Source: Stemphylium vesicarium (Eukaryota; Ascomycota; Dothideomycetes; Pleosporales; Pleosporaceae). Taken from it: a stretch of 64,000 nucleotides of DNA. Made by a program: the position numbers and the translations under genes. Under the pieces are notes generated by a model. The model was not told the origin of the DNA. It did not search any database and was given only the letters and a program-made list of their open reading frames with translations. The stretch spans positions 1 through 64,000 of the forward strand of contig QXCR01000143.1 in assembly GCA_004380135.1 (NCBI GenBank). Direction: 5' to 3'. Positions 34,815 through 45,246 of this stretch are shown here, in pieces (within the stretch, counting starts at the first letter, position 1; each line of letters begins with the position of its first letter).

Positions 34815-37800
34815 TTCTAATCTTATACTACTTCTACTCTAAACTAGATATAAGACTAGAGACTAATATATTAGATAGTATAATTACTAGAGTCTTCTCT
34901 TAAAAGTAGCCTAATAGTAGTTAGTATTTTATAGCCTTCTATAGCTATTACTTAATAAGAGCTAAACTTAATTAGAAGATATATAATAAAGAACTCTTTA
35001 TAATTATAACTACGTTTACTAAGTAAAAAGTAGAATTAGTTTTAATATAGACCTAAATTAAAGTACTTTTAGACTATTAATCTCTAAAGTATTTTATAAT
35101 TATAAAAGTACTTAACTTTTAATAAGTTTAATAGGCTAAAAAGCTTACTTAGTTTAATTTCTAGATTATCTATACCTCTAATAAAAATAATACCTAAGCT
35201 AATATTCTAAGCTATTATAAATAAGATATAAAGAACTTAAGAATAGCTTAAATTAATAACTAATTATAGATTCTTTTAAGACTATATTAATTATATTCTT
35301 AAATTAATACTAAACTAGTTATAATTTATATTACTTATACTATAGTTTAAACTATTAGTCTAAATATTATAAAGTTTATTAATAAAGTAATATCTCTTAA
35401 TTCCTTATAACTAGTAAAAGCTTTACTTTAAGAGAATTAGATATTATTTATTTAAGAATAATTACTACTACTAATATAGTACTAAATATATAATAGCCTA
35501 TTACTCTTTAGTAACTACTTATATATTACTACTAACTCTTTCTTATATATTTACCTTATCTATAAGGTATATAACTAGGTTTTATCTACCTACTTAAGCG
35601 CTACTAAAACGTACTAGTTACTAGCCTAAAAGTATTATTAGAAAGGCATAGAAGCTACTTATAAATACTATATATATAACTATAGTACTTACTATAGAGT
35701 ATATCTAAGATAAATCTATATCTATAAGTTAATTTATCTACTACTAATTTCTAAAAGACTAATATAATACCTCTATATTAATTTTAAGGAATTTCCTAAG
35801 AATAAATCTAGTTATAACTAGATTATAATTATTATTAACTAACTATTAAAATAAGCTATCTCTATAATTTACTATAAGACTATTAATGCTAGAGGTATAG
35901 CTAATTTATTTATTTAATAGGTATACTAATTTAGCTATACGCTTAAAACTATTATCTTAGATAGAGGTTCTTAATTTATATTTAGTTTTTAGTCTAAGTT
36001 CTATTAGATTCTAAGTATAAAAATTAAGCTATTAACTACCTACTATAAAGAAACTAATAAATAAATTAAGATTATAAATAAGTATATTAATTAAAGGCTA
36101 TAACCCTTTATATTTTTTTATTAAGATAATTAAAGTATACTTTTACTCTTAATTAATAGAGCTTAGATATTCTTACTATACTTTATTATTAGTATATCTC
36201 TATACTAGATACTATATAAAAGTAAGTTATAGTAAAGTTAGAATTAGCCTACTACTTTTAAGTATTAAATAATTACTAATAAAGTAAACTATAAAGACGC
36301 CTTAACTCTTATTACTAAAATATATAATACTTAGAAGGTTACTAAAACTAATATAGAGAAGGCGTAGGACTAGATAAGGTCTATTATTAATTAGTACTAG
36401 CGCCTAGTAGATTAGAGTATAAAAAATATAGTCTATCTTAATACTTAAAACTTACTATCTTTCTATCTAAGTTAAAAGCTATTTAATAAGTAAACTAACC
36501 TATTTAAAATTATTAAATAAATAAAGTACTTCTATTAACTAGATCTACTATTTAGTTCTTAGATCTATAATATTTTTATACCTAATTTATTATATAAAGA
36601 TTCTTAAAATTTTTTATTAGAATAAGAACCTCTAAAACTACTTAGAACTCTAATTAATAGTATAGAAGAGTAAGAGGTAGAAAAGATACTAGCTAGTAAG
36701 CTATACTACTCTAAAATTAAGTATTATATTAAGTAGATTAAATATAATTTAGATTCTATTTAGTATAAGGCCTCTAACTTTATAGGGTCTTCTTATAAGT
36801 TATAAGAGTTTTATAAAAGTTATCTAGACTAGCTAAGCCTTTTATAAGTACTTAATAAATAAATTAAAGTTTAAAAAAAAAGCATAAAGAATATAGATTA
36901 CTTAGAGAATAATTAAGTTAACTAGTTAGTATAGAAGAACGTTAGTACTATAGTATAATATAAAAAAAAAAAAAAAAAAGAATCCTCTCTTCTCTCTAGC
37001 TATCTATATCTAATTATCCGCTCTTATTACTTAAATACCTTAGTTACTATTCTTACTCTAGACTACCTCCGCGCCTAAATTAGAGAAGTTACTCTCTAAC
37101 TCTATACCTACTACTATTTTTTTCTTCTCTTTCTTTTTCTAGCTCTTATTATAGCTCTTACCTCTATACTTTACTTATATCTCTAAGGAGGTAATCTAGC
37201 TATTTAGAATAAAGACTTACTTAAGAATTTATCTTAAAAGATAATAACTTATAGTTAATAACTCTAAAGTATCTAAGTTTTTCTTTTAAGTCTAAGTTAC
37301 TTAAATATATAAACTTAGTAATTTAACTACCTTTAAAATTTTTACTAAATCTACTACTTACTTATTATTACTATTAGAAAGTTCTTAGTACGTCTTTAGT
37401 TTTTAAAGTAGAACTATAAACTTCTTATTAATATAAATTAGAATCTAAAGTAAGTAAGCTAAAGCTTTATAAACTAGTACTAAATACTTACTAAGTTATA
37501 TAAACCTTTCTACTTAGTATAGTACGCGCACTTCTTAGATCCCCGCGAGGCAAACTAATACTCGACAATATGGCCTCTCGCCATAGCCTTGGCCGCCCGA
37601 AGGCACATGACCCGGTGGGCCGCCGGCAGCGCTCCGACAGGGCAGCGCACAGGCATAGTGTGTGTGTGTGTGTTGTGGTAGTGTGAGATCTATATAGAGT
37701 GAGTAACTAAAACCTATTAGAGTAAAAGAACGTATATATATTATTATTATAAAGGATAAAGAAAGAAGGGCTTAAGAATAAAGAGAAGAATATAGAAGTA

Positions 37801-38046
37801 GCTAAGTTATAGAACGATTAATATTTAATACTGCCTTTACCTTAATATTTAACGCCGCCTTTACCTTAATATTTAATGCTGCCTTTACTTAGATATTTAA
37901 CGCTACCTTTACTTAGATTTTAGCTAAATACTAGCTTTTTAAGATATTAAACTATATATAGACTTAATATATAATAATTAAAGGATAACCTCTACTAAAA
38001 TAATATTAAATAAATAGAGATATTTATTTTCTATAGAGGGGGATAA
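34815..38046 (+). pseudogene. Gypsy-2 RNase H end, integrase, chromodomain and 3' non-coding
   Basis: Resumes the RNase H interrupted at 27895. Integrase follows, then the region shared with 3545 onward (IIARGIANLF-like start at about 35880, ILDRGSQFIF with an Asp at about 35960). A chromodomain-like block (EVEKILASKL and SSYKLQEFYKSYLDQL, about 36680-36840) ends the coding part. The rest (36960-38046) is non-coding with a poly(A) run, a GC-rich RIP-spared patch (37534-37660), a GT microsatellite (about 37659-37674) and the 24-base tandem array (37818-37922). Confidence 0.78.
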
Positions 38047-38334
38047 TATAATAAGGCTACCTCCTTTATTATAGCTATAATTAAGACTAGACTTAGAGTT
38101 AATCCTAAGTTACTTTAGATTTAATTCTAACTTAGTTCTAACTTAGCTCTCTCTAGCCTATATATATTTAAGCCTATTATTCTTTAGATATAAATAAGTA
38201 GTTTTCTATAATTTTTTTATATAAGACTTATAAGTATTAATAGATTTTAGATTATAATTCTCTTACGCACTCTTATATACCTCTAAGTAAGACTACGCTA
38301 AGTTTAGATCTCTTGTCTTGCCTGCGTCGTTACA
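38047..38334 (+). repeat. Gypsy-2 3' LTR
   Basis: 288 bases. The last 24 bases (CTTGTCTTGCCTGCGTCGTT then ACA) are free of RIP changes and show the original LTR end. Followed by AGATA, the duplication that matches 22460-22464. Confidence 0.92.
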
Positions 38335-38880
38335 AGATATATATAACTTATTCTATAGTAGCTTTCTACTAAGACTATAAGATTACGTAAGCTATAAGGT
38401 AATACTATCTATTAGTTCTTAAAGATTAGCTATTTACTTAACCTATATAAAGTGACTCCTTTATTACTTCCGTATATAGGTTGCCGTGCCCCGTCTTCTC
38501 AGGTTCGTAATAGCATAGAGCTTACTAGGTAAGACTAGCGCACTCTAAAAACTCTAATTAGCCTAGTAGTTTGCCTCTAACCTATATAAGACTAGTAATA
38601 GCCTATATAAGACTAGCGTTATTTTATCGCCGCTTCTAAATAATACTAGAAGTAGCTATTACAGATATAAAATATAGCCTTAAAATAGCTAATATTAGTC
38701 TAACGTTAATTAGTTTAGTTAGTCTAGAGGCTTCTTAAACAAACTAAACTAACGTCTAGTAGCCTTAATAACTAACTAAACTAACATCTAGTAGCCTTAA
38801 CAACTAACTAACTAAACTAAGTCTTAGTAGTTAGTTTAGTTAGTTCTAACTGAGTTACCTGACTAATAGCAAGTCTGCAT
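38335..38880. other. Transition from RIP zone to island; short repeats, no gene
   Basis: Partly RIP-mutated sequence. Between about 38700 and 38845 a motif of about 30 bases (ACTAACTAAACTAACGTCTA plus GTAGCC) recurs three times, and its complement (TTAGTTTAGTTAG) occurs on both sides, so the stretch can fold on itself. GCCTATATAAGACTAG is also repeated at about 38580-38610. No reading frame. Confidence 0.55.
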
Positions 38881-39995
38881 GTCACCAGTCACGACGACAT
38901 GCGTGCTATACAATCGCAAATCTGCTCACCAACCACCGTCTCCGGGTGTACTCTTTTACACTGCAGTTACTAGCAGTGTAAGGTGGCCTGTCAGTGATTA
39001 GTCTGTAATCATAACCCCTCCTCATTGTCGGCTGAGAGCTCTGAAGTGCAGTCCAAGCAGGCAGGCGATGGCTGCACATCGCCGTCGTGCGCACTGGGCG
39101 CACGAATTCAGTGCCATTCCCATGCACTGCATGCACGCACCCAGTCAGATACGTTACCGCCGCTTGATGTATGCTTATTCAAGTTTCTCTCAGAAGCTTT
39201 CTCCGACGATCACATAGCTTTTTTTGCGAAGAAAAACAAAAAAGCAAAGGGCAATCACCGATCAAAGTGAGAGCCTTACTTCTCGAATTTTGTTAGCCGT
39301 GGCAGCGCTCGTTCGAGGGAAAGTAGTAATTTTGTCTTTCAAAATCGTTGGTACATGACCTCCAGATCCCTCTTCTGTACTCAAGAAGTTTAGCAACACC
39401 AACTCAGATGATCAGGCGTCAGGAGAAAGCTCGACTCCAGTACTCAGCGCCTCAGATTAGAGGAGAGATAGGTAGTTCCTTAGAGAAGATACGACTAGTA
39501 GTGCATCAACAAACCCCCCTCTTGTGACAGAGGAATGGGCTGCGGAGAGTAATTCCTCGTACTCTCAGTCCTATTCATGTGTTTATGCAAGCATGAGCCC
39601 TCCTGCGGCATGGCTTCGTGGGTATGCGCCGGCAGGGAGCTATCTGGCATGCCTTCCCGGTCGTCCGACTGCAGCAAACTCGCCACCGATATGCGACACA
39701 TAGAACTTTTCGATTCAGGAACAAAGTGTTGAGGGTCTGGCGACAGGCAAGTGTACGCAAGAGGCATCAGGATTGGAGATACCGAAGAATACCGAATGCG
39801 CATGGAGTGGAGATAAATGTATACGTAGTGGAAGACCGTCATCATCGGAGAAGCTGTCCGTAGCCAATCAAACATGTGTCGGGTCGAGATCCATGGCGGT
39901 CCCCTTCATATAACCGTGTCGTAGGCCAAGCGCTGTTGGTAACCTTGTCACTAATAAGGCCGTACAAGGACGTTTATATAAGATATACTAGGATA
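38881..39995. other. Unique sequence without a recognised gene
   Basis: Normal base composition, no RIP. The longest frame is 126 codons on the minus strand (39495-39875), starting MFDWLRTASPMM. It has no recognisable motif, several Cys, and overlaps other short frames. I see no splice pattern or domain that would support a gene. Confidence 0.5.
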
Positions 39996-40063
39996 ATGTC
40001 AATCCAAGCGTGCCGGGACGCCTGGTGTAACGGGACGCTTTCTCTTCCGGACCCTCAGATAGA

Positions 40064-40519
40064 CTGGCAAATGGGTCTAGGTTAGGTTGGGGTTAGGTCG
40101 TCTTAGCAGCGGCCCTAACCCAACCTAATACTAACCTAAGGTAATTAGTAATAGTATAAAAGTAGAATTAGATTAGCCTTAAGTAGAGCTAAGTATAGGC
40201 TAGGCTATAATAGAGGTTAGAGTTAAGTTAGTTAAAAATAACTATAAATTTAGATAACTACGCTACTTACGTATTATAATAAAGTTATATATATAGGAGT
40301 TATAATAAATAACTATAATAATATAGAAGCTCTATATAAGTAACTTTTTTAGATAAGAATAAGATAATCTAACTCTAACTAGGCCTAGCCCTATACTAGA
40401 GTGGCCCTACCCTAACTCTAACCTAGGCTAGTATACCCCTAACCTAACTCTAACTCTAGTCCTTACAGCCCATAACCCAACCCTAACCTAGCCCGCGGTT
40501 GCCCCAACCTATTTGCCAG
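40064..40519. mobile_element. Small TIR element rich in telomere-like GGTTAGG, nested in left arm
   Basis: Bounded by CTGGCAAAT (40064) and ATTTGCCAG (ending 40519), with GGTTAGGTTGGGGTTAGG near the left end and CCCAACCCTAACCTAGCCC near the right. The matching right arm of the host element lacks it, so it is an insertion of about 456 bases. The middle is AT-rich and RIP-like. There is no coding frame. The telomere-like blocks are part of its subterminal region. A target duplication is not clear. Confidence 0.6.
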
Positions 40520-40908
40520 CCTACCCTTAGATTATTTCTAGTGTTCTTAAATATAAATAAATGCAATATATATCTATTCTATAGCGCTTCTTTTCCTAGT
40601 ACGTTAATTACTAACGCTAAAAAGCGTGCTATTAATAGTGCCGTCGCTCGTTCTACTAACGCTATTCTTAACTCTCCTCTAACACTCCCTTATTTATTTA
40701 AGATAATACTTATCTATAAAAAGCTTAGTAAGCTAGAAAGTAAGCTAAGATAGTAAAGATTAGGATTATAGTCTTAAAAGGTCGATTTAGGGTAGCGTAG
40801 ATATATCCTAGCAGTTTCTCCGCGTAGACGGCAAAATCGTGAAAACGGATTGCACAGGACGTGCGCGAACGGTAGTACTTGGCATAGAGTAGCGTATAGT
40901 AGCGTGCT

Positions 40909-41379
40909 TAAATATCTATGTGCCTGCCCCGCGCGCTGTGGCTGGGAACTGCAGCTTTAAGCACTCCGCCCTAGGTAGCTCTTATTTCTAACTTTGTAGG
41001 TAGCTATTAGTCTAGTTATACAATAAGAAAGCATCTTTACGTCTACACGATCTATATTCCTACGCACCTTTCCTTATTAATATTAGTGTCGTAAGAAGCT
41101 ATAATAGTAGTCTTAGTAAAACAATTCTTCCGCTAGCGCCCGCCTATGTGCGCAGTAGTCTAGCGCAAGTCGTGAAGCGGAGCGGCGCAGGATGCTCGAT
41201 GTGCACGGCATCCGCTTAGCCTGGTCGCATGCACTGCCTCCACAGGCAGCCTTCACAGCAGCGCAGCGTAAGCTTTCTCTGACTGCCTCGCTCTGTCGCG
41301 ACTATGCCTTCCTACTCTCGACACCTTTTAAATCGCTCAGGCCTCGCTGTCCCTAGACTAAGCTAAGATTGCAAACGCC
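40909..41379 (+). promoter_or_regulatory. Captured upstream region of the HET gene
   Basis: About 470 bases of normal composition between the left arm and the HET start codon, ending in a pyrimidine-rich leader (CTCGACACCTTTTAAATCGC at 41317-41336) and GCAAACGCCATG. TTTTAAAT may serve as a TATA-like element; this is a guess from the sequence only. Its presence means the capture would have taken the promoter with the coding start. Confidence 0.4.
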
Positions 41380-42015
41380 ATGCGGCTTCTCCACTATAAC
41401 GCGCTGGGAAGGCTTGTCTTAACAGACTTCCGCGGCAAATCGATCCCGCCCTACGCTATTCTGTCGCACAGATGGAGCGATTCCGAGATTCTTATCGAAG
41501 ACATATCGAATGAAACCTACAAGGAGAAGGAAGAAGGCTATTGGAAGCTCCAGTTTTGCGCTGAACGAGCGGCCCAGAACGAGCTGCAGTACTTCTGGAT
41601 CGACACATGCTGCATTGACAGGTGGAACAACAATGAGCGCTCGAAGGCGATCAACTCGATGTTCCAGTGGTACAAGAGCGCGGCGCGGTGCTACGTCTTC
41701 TTGCCAGACGTGTCAGTGTTGACTGCAACAGAGCCAGTCGAACGCAGCGACTGGGAGGCGTCATTCCACGATAGTGTATGGTTCACTCGAGGGTGGACGC
41801 TCCAAGAGCTGATTGCACCAGTGTCAGTCCTCAGCACGCTACTGCAAACTGCCGCATACCAAGAGCTGCTAAAGACGCACGGCCTCTTGGACGCGTTTCC
41901 ACAAATTTGCCATCTGTGCGGAGAAACTGCTAGACGTATCCTCGTTAGCTTTAATCGAACTTCTAAGAGTGCAGTCTTAATCTCTAGTATTTTAGCTTAC
42001 TTTCTAGCCTACTAA
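41380..42015 (+). CDS. Truncated HET-domain protein fused to TIR-encoded tail
   Basis: 211-codon frame. Residues 1 to about 150 are the N-terminal half of a HET domain, the signature of fungal heterokaryon-incompatibility proteins that trigger cell death on allorecognition. Seen: MRLLHYNALGRL, then PPYAILSHRW at about 23-32, then YFWIDTCCID at about 69-78, and WFTRGWTLQELIAP at about 131-144. The start fits the family, whose members usually begin MRLL. Homology stops right after ELIAPVSV (codon about 150, base about 41828), exactly where the right inverted arm begins. The last about 60 codons are TIR sequence, then a stop. Full HET proteins run several hundred residues more, so this is a fragment. 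No stop or RIP change interrupts the HET part. Activity is unlikely; a regulatory or decoy role is possible but unproven. Confidence 0.75.
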   Translation: MRLLHYNALGRLVLTDFRGKSIPPYAILSHRWSDSEILIEDISNETYKEKEEGYWKLQFCAERAAQNELQYFWIDTCCIDRWNNNERSKAINSMFQWYKSAARCYVFLPDVSVLTATEPVERSDWEASFHDSVWFTRGWTLQELIAPVSVLSTLLQTAAYQELLKTHGLLDAFPQICHLCGETARRILVSFNRTSKSAVLISSILAYFLAY

Positions 42016-42321
42016 TCTCTTCTTAGATATGTGCTACTATAAATAAATAGAGGAGTGTTAGAGGAGGGTTAGAAGACGGCGTTAATAGAATAAGTAATAG
42101 CATAGTTAATAATACGTTTTTTAGCGTTAGAGACTGACTTACTAAGAGAACGAGAGCTGTAGAATAGATGAGCATTGCACTTGTCTATATTTAATAGCGC
42201 TAAGGGCATTCCGATGGTCCGGAAGAGAAAGTGTCCCGTTACACCGTGCGTCCCGGCACGCTTGGATTGACATTACTACAGCTAATACAACATACAATAT
42301 CTCCTGATCATTTCTTCTAAG

Positions 42322-42459
42322 GTCCCTCCCTGTAGGGCGAGAAACCCGGTGGGCCGAAATCGGCCAATGAGACGCTGCGTCAGGTCGAGATGTGTCCTAT
42401 CCTCGTACTCTCGTTGGTGGCTTTCGGTCCACCGGGGTTTTTGCCCCACAGGCAGGGAC
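42322..42459. mobile_element. Small inverted-repeat element (MITE-like), about 138 bases
   Basis: Ends GTCCCTCCCTGTAGGGC (42322) and, inverted, GTCCCTGCCTGTGGGGC (ending 42459). The similarity continues about 50 bases inward (CCGGTGGGCCGAAA against CCGGTGGACCGAAA), so the whole unit can fold into a hairpin. No coding capacity. A target duplication is not resolved. Confidence 0.6.
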
Positions 42460-43462
42460 GTTACAATATTCGCATCCGACTGTGCGACCACAATCTATCA
42501 CGAAAATACTCTGCTCGCCGGTTATGTTACATCATATGTTCAAAGCGCTGATATGTGAGCCCAGATTTCGTATCGCATCTCGTGTAGGAGGTGGGCGTTG
42601 AATGTAAAGTCATCCGATGTATTGTAAGAGCGCCTGCTTTTGTTGTGGGTGGATCGTGTGCTAATGTTCAAAGCGAGTGTGTCGCATGCTTAGGTGCAAG
42701 TGTTGTAAACAGAACAACCAGGAGTGTCGTGTTGATGCTAGCATCCTAGCGCAGCTTACACAACGGTCATTTCAGGGCGTTATTAGTAACAAGGTTCCCG
42801 GTATTTCTTGCCCTGCGACACGAAGTTACCGATTGTTGAAGTTGGTGATCGATTTCGGTGGGTGGCCCAGACGGCTGTCAGCCTCGGTACAAGTCCAGCT
42901 GAAGCGGCACCCGCGCTGCCGTCTCCCCCAACTAAAACCTCTACTCGCGGCAGTCGAATCAAACGCCATCATAATTCAAATGGTACAGGAGATGCGCAGG
43001 CTGACCTTGTTTTTGTAACGTTGATTCGACGTTTGGGTGGCTCAACCCGCGTACTGGCTCATCCCGCGCACGCGCACCGTAAGCAAAGTCGATGCGCCTT
43101 ATGTCTGCGATCGAGCGAGCGTCGTCAAATTAATACCACACTTTCTCGAGACTTTCGTGTAGATAAGCTTTTCTCCTAGTTTTAGCGACTGTATGGCTGC
43201 AAGCGTAGCCTGAGTCAAGCTTACATCAATAGACTGAGACGTTGAAGTTTGAGATCGGGCATTTCGTGGTGGCGAGCATCTCGGGGTGACCCTGAGTAGC
43301 GTGGGGGTCTCAGTTTGTTGAGAGATTGGTCCCGTTATTACACTTTGCAAATGCATCTCATTGACTAGCTTAGAATCACATGCTCATGAGGCAGGGCGAT
43401 AGCCGAATTAGACACAACCCCGCCCTTGCGACACTACTGCAGCAATCGCCTACCGAAAAGAC
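42460..43462. other. Intergenic region, no gene recognised
   Basis: Normal composition. Short overlapping frames on both strands (longest 123 codons at 42808-43179) have no domain, splice pattern or consistent frame. The last few hundred bases presumably hold the promoter of the hydrolase gene. Confidence 0.55.
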
Positions 43463-43504
43463 ATGAGTGTTACAAGTATCGATGTTAAGGAAACTGTACT
43501 CTAG
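43463..43504 (+). promoter_or_regulatory. Upstream ORF overlapping the hydrolase start
   Basis: ATGAGTGTTACAAGTATCGA begins a 14-codon frame (stop TAG at 43502-43504) that overlaps the hydrolase ATG at 43482 in another frame. If the leader includes it, it would lower initiation at the main start. Alternatively the transcript starts downstream of it. Confidence 0.4.
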
Positions 43505-45246
43505 TGACTGGCATGACGCCTATCCAACCAACAAAGCATCGTCTGCAATTATCTCTAACATGATAGGAACATCCATCTACGACTATGTCTTCATCCGGTT
43601 CTGGATATTCGTCTTGCACTGGATCGCTCCTTTAAGCATTCTCTATTGCCTGAGCTCCTTTGTTTATACTGTTCCAGTCCATTTTCCTCGGATATTACAG
43701 GCCTGGACCACTCTCGAGGCTGCGTTTTACGTCCTTGTATACTACCCACGCAAGATCTACCTACAGAGGGAAGCTTCTCACCCCACGCCTACCTGCCGCC
43801 AAAGCCGTCGTCTACTTTTCAGGCGCTGTCAGGAAAGCATTCCCGACCCAGAGCGCTATCTAGCTAAATGGTTTATGGACGCTCCCGCATCCGAGATCAA
43901 GTGGGAGAATGTTAAGGAGTTCTTTCGATGGGCGATTCTGAATACAGGAAGGCTAAGCACGACGGACGATGAGGAGCTTGAAGGTTATGTTGGTGAGATG
44001 GAAAAGTTGTTGGGACGAAAGATTGATCGAGGGAGGGGCAATGCAGAATGTTTTAGGTTGACTCTTGGTAAAGTCGACATGCTACATCGGAGCTTACTCT
44101 GGTATATGGTGAGTCTGCAGAAAGATGCGCGACAACTCGTCGCCCCGTAGCAAAAAGTCGTATTGCTGACTCTGGTGCCCCTTACAGTGTGTCTTTGTCG
44201 TCGATACAGTAGCATCCGGCTACCTGCGTTACTACTCATTCGACTTCCACCGTACGTCTCTCCTTCGGCTTCATATAGTATTTCCGTTACGCCCATTTGC
44301 TCTTCTCACCTCCCATCGGTCCCCCGCGAAAACCCTCACATATTGGCACCGCCCACATACCTCCAAATCCAGACTTCCTGTTCTATTTATTCATGGCATT
44401 GGCATTGGACTCTATCCATATATAAATTTCTTGGCCGAGTTAAATTCGGAGGAAAGCGTGAGCGATTCAGGCGGGGAGGTAGGCATCATTGCGATAGAGA
44501 TTATGCCTGTGAGCTTCAGAATTACGAGTGAAGCGCTCGAGAAGGGGATGATGTGTCACGAAATTGATTCAATATTGGAGGCACATAGCTGGGAGAAGTT
44601 TGTGTTGGTGTCACATTCGTGAGTGGTTTCTTTCACGTTCCCCATCCCTGCAATCACCAATACAGCACTGTTATTAACTATATATCAAGTTACGGAAGCG
44701 TAGTTGCTACGCATCTCCTTCATACACCGCACATTGCGCAAAAGCTTGGGCCAATCTTGCTTGTTGACCCAGTATCGTTTCTGCTTCACCTTCCAGATGT
44801 AGCTTACAACTTTGTAAGGTCACCCAATGTTCCTCTACACAACCCTAGACTCACCTCTTTCAATCTAGATCTGCCGCAAACCAACCCGCGCCAATGAATA
44901 CCAACTCCATTACTTCGCTTCGAAAGACATGGGGGTCTCACATACGCTCTTCCGACGCTTCTTTTGGAGTGAGAACATTTTGTGGAAAGAGGATATCCGA
45001 AACCGACGTGTAACTGTAGTGTTGGGCGGGCGAGATCTCATTATTGACACGGAAGTCGTTAAGGCATATCTAACAGAGAACAAGAGTGTAAGGAGGGAAA
45101 GCGAAGGTTGGAAAGAGGGAACATGGAAGGGGGACGGATTAGACGTACTGTGGTTTCCAGAACTGGATCACGGTCAGGTTTTTGACAGGAGTAGGACGAG
45201 GGCACGTTTAGTTGATATTACCAAGAGATATTGCATTAAGAAATAG
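43482..45246 (+). CDS. Membrane-anchored alpha/beta-hydrolase, intact, four exons
   Basis: Exons 43482-44108, 44188-44618, 44690-44813 and 44869-45246 join to 519 residues with no stop. Introns of 79, 71 and 55 bases begin GTGAGT, GTGAGT and GTAAGG and end in AG; a GCTGAC branch site lies in the first. A hydrophobic N-terminus (about residues 35-66 and 71-88) suggests membrane anchoring. The fold appears in exon 2: oxyanion HG at 278-279 (VLFIHGIGIG), nucleophile elbow S351-H-S353-Y-G355 spanning intron 2, Asp450 in VVLGGRDLIID and His495 in ELDHGQVF. These give a full Ser-Asp-His triad. A conserved-looking block PERYLAKWFMDAPASEIKWE precedes it. It belongs to an ascomycete family of unknown substrate. 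The upstream in-frame codon 43467 is GTG, so ATG 43482 is chosen. It is the only clearly functional host gene here. Confidence 0.88.

Larger units (their letters stand above)
22465..38334 (+). mobile_element. Gypsy family-2 chromovirus composite
   Basis: The outer limits are two 288-base LTRs (22465-22752 and 38047-38334), ends TGTAACGA/TCGTTACA where not mutated, with target duplication AGATA on both sides (22460-22464 and 38335-38339). A third LTR at 24248-24535 restarts the element after one 5' internal unit. Subtracting the nested Gypsy-1 (27896-34814 plus 5 bases) and the first LTR-gag unit leaves 7163 bases, a normal full-length size. Plus-strand coding: gag (about 24600-26030), protease/RT (about 26700-27790, YLDDILIYF at about 27493-27520), RNase H split by the insertion (27790-27895 and 34820-35150), integrase (35500-36140) and a chromodomain-like block (36680-36840). 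All frames carry RIP stops. Confidence 0.9.
39996..42273. mobile_element. Long-TIR element that captured a HET-domain gene fragment
   Basis: Both ends carry ATGTCAATCC...; the outer 26 bases are identical and about 61 of the outer 66 match. Each end is flanked by TA (39994-39995 and 42274-42275). The inverted arms are long: left 39996-40063 plus 40520 to about 40908 (interrupted by a small element), right about 41830-42273, each about 440-455 bases. The arms diverge inward but stay alignable up to the motif AGTAGCGTGCT (40898-40908) and its complement (41831-41841). The unique core between them (about 40909-41829) holds a promoter-like stretch and the N-terminal half of a HET gene. No transposase is encoded, so it would be non-autonomous. 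The TA target suggests a Tc1/mariner-type source, which is inference. Confidence 0.8.

Noticed and set aside
39495..39875. 126-codon minus-strand ORF as a secreted protein gene
   Set aside because: No convincing signal peptide, domain or splice pattern; it overlaps other chance frames of similar length.
40076..40500. Telomere or interstitial telomere array
   Set aside because: The GGTTAGG/CCTAACC blocks are short, irregular and in both orientations within a TIR element, not a uniform array.
42677..43356. Overlapping short ORFs upstream of the hydrolase
   Set aside because: Different frames on both strands, none with motif or codon continuity; taken as chance.
43467..43481. GTG at 43467 as the hydrolase start
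   Set aside because: Nuclear genes start at ATG almost always; ATG 43482 lies five codons downstream in frame.
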